A stretch of 8,181 nucleotides of DNA from an uncultured Victivallaceae bacterium (GTDB taxonomy: Bacteria; Verrucomicrobiota; Lentisphaeria; Victivallales; Victivallaceae), in assembly GCA_934663655.1 (NCBI GenBank), contig CAKUKT010000102.1, positions 1-8,181 on the forward strand, given 5' to 3'. Shown in pieces: positions 6,248-8,181 of this stretch. The position numbers and the translations under genes were made by a program. Under the pieces are notes generated by a model. The model worked only from the letters and a program-made list of their open reading frames with translations, did no database searches and had not been told where the DNA came from. The number at the start of each line of letters is the position of its first letter. Within the stretch, counting starts at the first letter, position 1.

Positions 6248-6305
6248 AAACGCATGCTCGTCTTCCGACAGTCCGTTTACACGGTGTCAGAGATATAAAA
6301 TAGCG

Positions 6306-8030
6306 CTAAACCAGCTTGTTGTCAACCTCGTTACGCATTTTTTCGGCAACTTCGGCGATCGGCATCACGCCGAGTTCGCCTTCGCGGCGGGTTCTCACCG
6401 AACATGCCGCTTCCGCCGCTTCGCGTTCACCGATCACCAGCAGGTAGGGAACCCGTTCCTGCCTGGCCTCGCGGATCTTGGCGCCGAGGCTGGCCGGGCG
6501 CACATCGGCTTCGACGCGGAAGCCGCGGCGGCGGAGTTCGTCGCGGGTTTTCATCGCCGCTTCGCACTGGTTTTCGGTGATCGCGAGCACGCGCGCCTGT
6601 TCCGGCGCCAGCCAGAGCGGGAAGGCGCCGGCGTAGTGTTCGACCAGAATGCCGAAGAAACGCTCCAGCGACCCAAGCAGCGCCCGGTGAACCATGTAGG
6701 GACGGTGTTTTTTGCCGTCCACGCCGACATAGGTCATATCGAAACGTTCCGGCAGGTTGAAGTCGAACTGAATCGTGGTCGTCTGCCATTCCCGGCCGAT
6801 CGCGTCGCGGATCTTGAGGTCGATTTTCGGTCCGTAAAAGGCGCCGCCTCCCTCGTCGACTTCGCATTCAAGGCCGCACTTCTTCACCGCTTTTTCGAGA
6901 GAATCGATCGCTTTGGCCCAGCGTTCCGGTTCGCCGACCGCCTTTTCCGGCCGGGTCGCAAGGTACGGCTTGATCTCGGTGAAGCCGAACGAACGATTGA
7001 TTTCAAGACTGAAACGGAGCACTTCGGCGATTTCATCCTCGATCGATTCCGGCGTGCAGATGATGTGGGCATCATCCTGCGTGAAGCCCCGGACGCGCAT
7101 CAGTCCGTGCAGTGATCCGGACTTTTCATACCGGTAGACGGTGCCGAGTTCAGCCCAGCGCAGCGGCAGTTCACGGTAGCTGCGCAGACGAGACTGGTAG
7201 ATTTCGATGTGGAAGGGACAGTTCATCGGCTTGACGAAGTAATCCTTTTCATCGATCTGCATCGGCGAATACATGCCGTCGCGGTAGAAGTTGATATGAC
7301 CGCTGGTTTCCCAGAGGGTGCTCTGACCGATGTGCGGGGTGTAGAGCAGTTCGTAACCGTTTTTGTAGTGCTCTTCCTTCCAGTAGGTTTCGATCAGATG
7401 GCGGATCAGGGCGCCGCGTGGATGCCAGAGCACCAGGCCCGGCCCGACCTGATCGGAGAAGCCGAAAAGGTCGAGTTCGACTCCGAGCTTGCGGTGGTCG
7501 CGCTTCGCCGCCTCCTCGAGCCGGCGCAGGTGGTCGCGGAGCTCCTCCTCGGTCGGAAAGGCGGTGCCGTAGATGCGCTGAAGCATCTTGTTCTTCTCGT
7601 CGCCGCGGAAGTAGCTGCCGGCGATGGCGGTCAGTTTGACCGCGCCGATTTCGCCGCTGTTGTCCACGTGGGGCCCCCGGCAGAGGTCGAGGTAATCGCC
7701 GGTCTTATAAAAGGTGATCGATTCGCCTTCGGGGATGTCGGCAAGCCGTTCAAGTTTGAAATCCTGCCCGGCCAGCATTTTTTTCGCCTCTTCGCGGCTG
7801 ACTTCGAGCCGTTCGAAGGGAAGTTTGCGGCCGATGATCTTCTTCATCGCCTTTTCGATCGCCTTGAGATCCTCGGCGACCAGGCGGTGTTCGAGGTCGA
7901 AATCGTAGTAGAAGCCGTTTTCAGTGGCGGGACCGATGTCGAATTTTGCGTCGGGGTAGAGTTGTTTCACCGCGGCGGCCATCACATGGGCCGCGCTGTG
8001 GCGGATGGTTTCGAGCGGATAGTTGTTCAT
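6306..8030 (-). CDS. thrS: Threonyl-tRNA synthetase lacking the N-terminal TGS domain
   Basis: ThrRS charges tRNA-Thr and edits mischarged serine. The product is 574 aa against 642 in E. coli; the 68-residue difference is the missing N-terminal TGS domain. The protein starts straight at the editing domain: HSAAH (H11, H15) and LCRGPH (C117, H121) supply the editing-site residues. The class II core follows, with motif 1 around HPRGALIRHLIETYW (203-217), motif 2 with YRYEKSGSLHGLMRVRGFTQDD (299-320), and motif 3 around VHRALLGSLERFFGIL (447-462). The zinc ligands are C271, H322 and H448, with spacings of 51 and 126 that equal those of E. coli C334, H385 and H511. The anticodon-binding domain runs from about 475 to the end. 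The frame upstream of the ATG has no ATG, GTG or TTG before a TAA near the right edge, so the short N terminus is not a start-choice artefact. The SD is weak. Confidence 0.97.
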   Translation of the reverse strand: MNNYPLETIRHSAAHVMAAAVKQLYPDAKFDIGPATENGFYYDFDLEHRLVAEDLKAIEKAMKKIIGRKLPFERLEVSREEAKKMLAGQDFKLERLADIPEGESITFYKTGDYLDLCRGPHVDNSGEIGAVKLTAIAGSYFRGDEKNKMLQRIYGTAFPTEEELRDHLRRLEEAAKRDHRKLGVELDLFGFSDQVGPGLVLWHPRGALIRHLIETYWKEEHYKNGYELLYTPHIGQSTLWETSGHINFYRDGMYSPMQIDEKDYFVKPMNCPFHIEIYQSRLRSYRELPLRWAELGTVYRYEKSGSLHGLMRVRGFTQDDAHIICTPESIEDEIAEVLRFSLEINRSFGFTEIKPYLATRPEKAVGEPERWAKAIDSLEKAVKKCGLECEVDEGGGAFYGPKIDLKIRDAIGREWQTTTIQFDFNLPERFDMTYVGVDGKKHRPYMVHRALLGSLERFFGILVEHYAGAFPLWLAPEQARVLAITENQCEAAMKTRDELRRRGFRVEADVRPASLGAKIREARQERVPYLLVIGEREAAEAACSVRTRREGELGVMPIAEVAEKMRNEVDNKLV

Positions 8031-8075
8031 TTTCTCTGGGGTCTTCCTGTTTGCACGAAGAAAATTGATATCACA

Positions 8076-8108
8076 GCCGGAATTCCGAAAATCATCGGTT
8101 TTTCCGGC
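8076..8108 (-). repeat. Two-tier hairpin in the thrS leader
   Basis: Minus-strand GCCGGAA (8108-8102) and TTCCGGC (8082-8076) make a 7-bp outer stem; CCGA and TCGG make a 4-bp inner stem around a 6-nt loop, with a small A-rich internal loop between the tiers. It ends 45 nt before the thrS ATG. Only a loose T-rich stretch follows, so it may be a weak terminator of an upstream gene or a thrS leader structure. It does not visibly mimic the tRNA-Thr anticodon arm as the E. coli thrS operator does. The rest of 8031-8181 shows no supportable gene and no convincing sigma-70 promoter. Confidence 0.45.
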
Positions 8109-8181
8109 ACAGGCGGAACGCCGACTGACCGCGCTTCGTCGGTCGTCACTGATCCCGGGTGCCGCCCGCGTCGGTTACGCG

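Noticed and set aside
8110..8181. tRNA gene or other RNA gene at the right edge
   Set aside because: The stems do not form a cloverleaf and no TTC-type T-loop or anticodon arm can be placed.

Overview
The window reads as one co-oriented block of housekeeping genes, all on the minus strand. In transcription order, from the right end of the window to the left, it runs thrS - infC - rpmI - rplT - pheS - pheT - ribH - nusB - ftsY (cut by the left edge). No mobile element, CRISPR array, phage gene, tRNA or rRNA was seen. I found no new multi-gene system; the points of interest are regulatory and structural details of known genes.

Organism: bacterial and GC-rich (about 60% by eye), with Shine-Dalgarno (SD) sites before most genes. 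The thrS-infC-rpmI-rplT-pheST core is conserved across many bacterial phyla. Its continuation into ribH-nusB-ftsY, a ThrRS without the N-terminal TGS domain and a short FtsY without an acidic A domain lead me to guess at the PVC group (Verrucomicrobiota/Lentisphaerota). That placement is low-confidence inference and not read directly from the sequence.

Layout. Positions 8031-8181 are a thrS leader with a two-tier hairpin and no recognised gene. thrS (6306-8030) is followed by a 110-nt leader containing a GC-rich hairpin and then infC, whose best-supported start is a rare ATA codon at 6195. A structured 90-nt gap separates infC from rpmI, and rplT follows closely. After rplT comes a strong intrinsic terminator (4948-4999) whose U-tract ends only 18 nt before the pheS start codon. 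pheS and pheT follow, then ribH, nusB and ftsY, which are tightly packed: ribH and nusB overlap by 7 nt, and the ftsY ATG directly abuts the nusB stop.

How the genes work together. ThrRS and PheRS charge tRNAs, IF3 controls initiation, bL35 and bL20 build the 50S subunit, NusB serves rRNA transcription antitermination, and FtsY docks signal-recognition-particle-bound ribosomes at the membrane. The block is therefore a translation and ribosome-output operon with one metabolic passenger, ribH (riboflavin synthesis), which commonly pairs with nusB. The terminator before pheS probably divides it into an upstream thrS-rplT unit and a downstream pheS-ftsY unit fed by readthrough, conditional antitermination or a promoter inside upstream genes.
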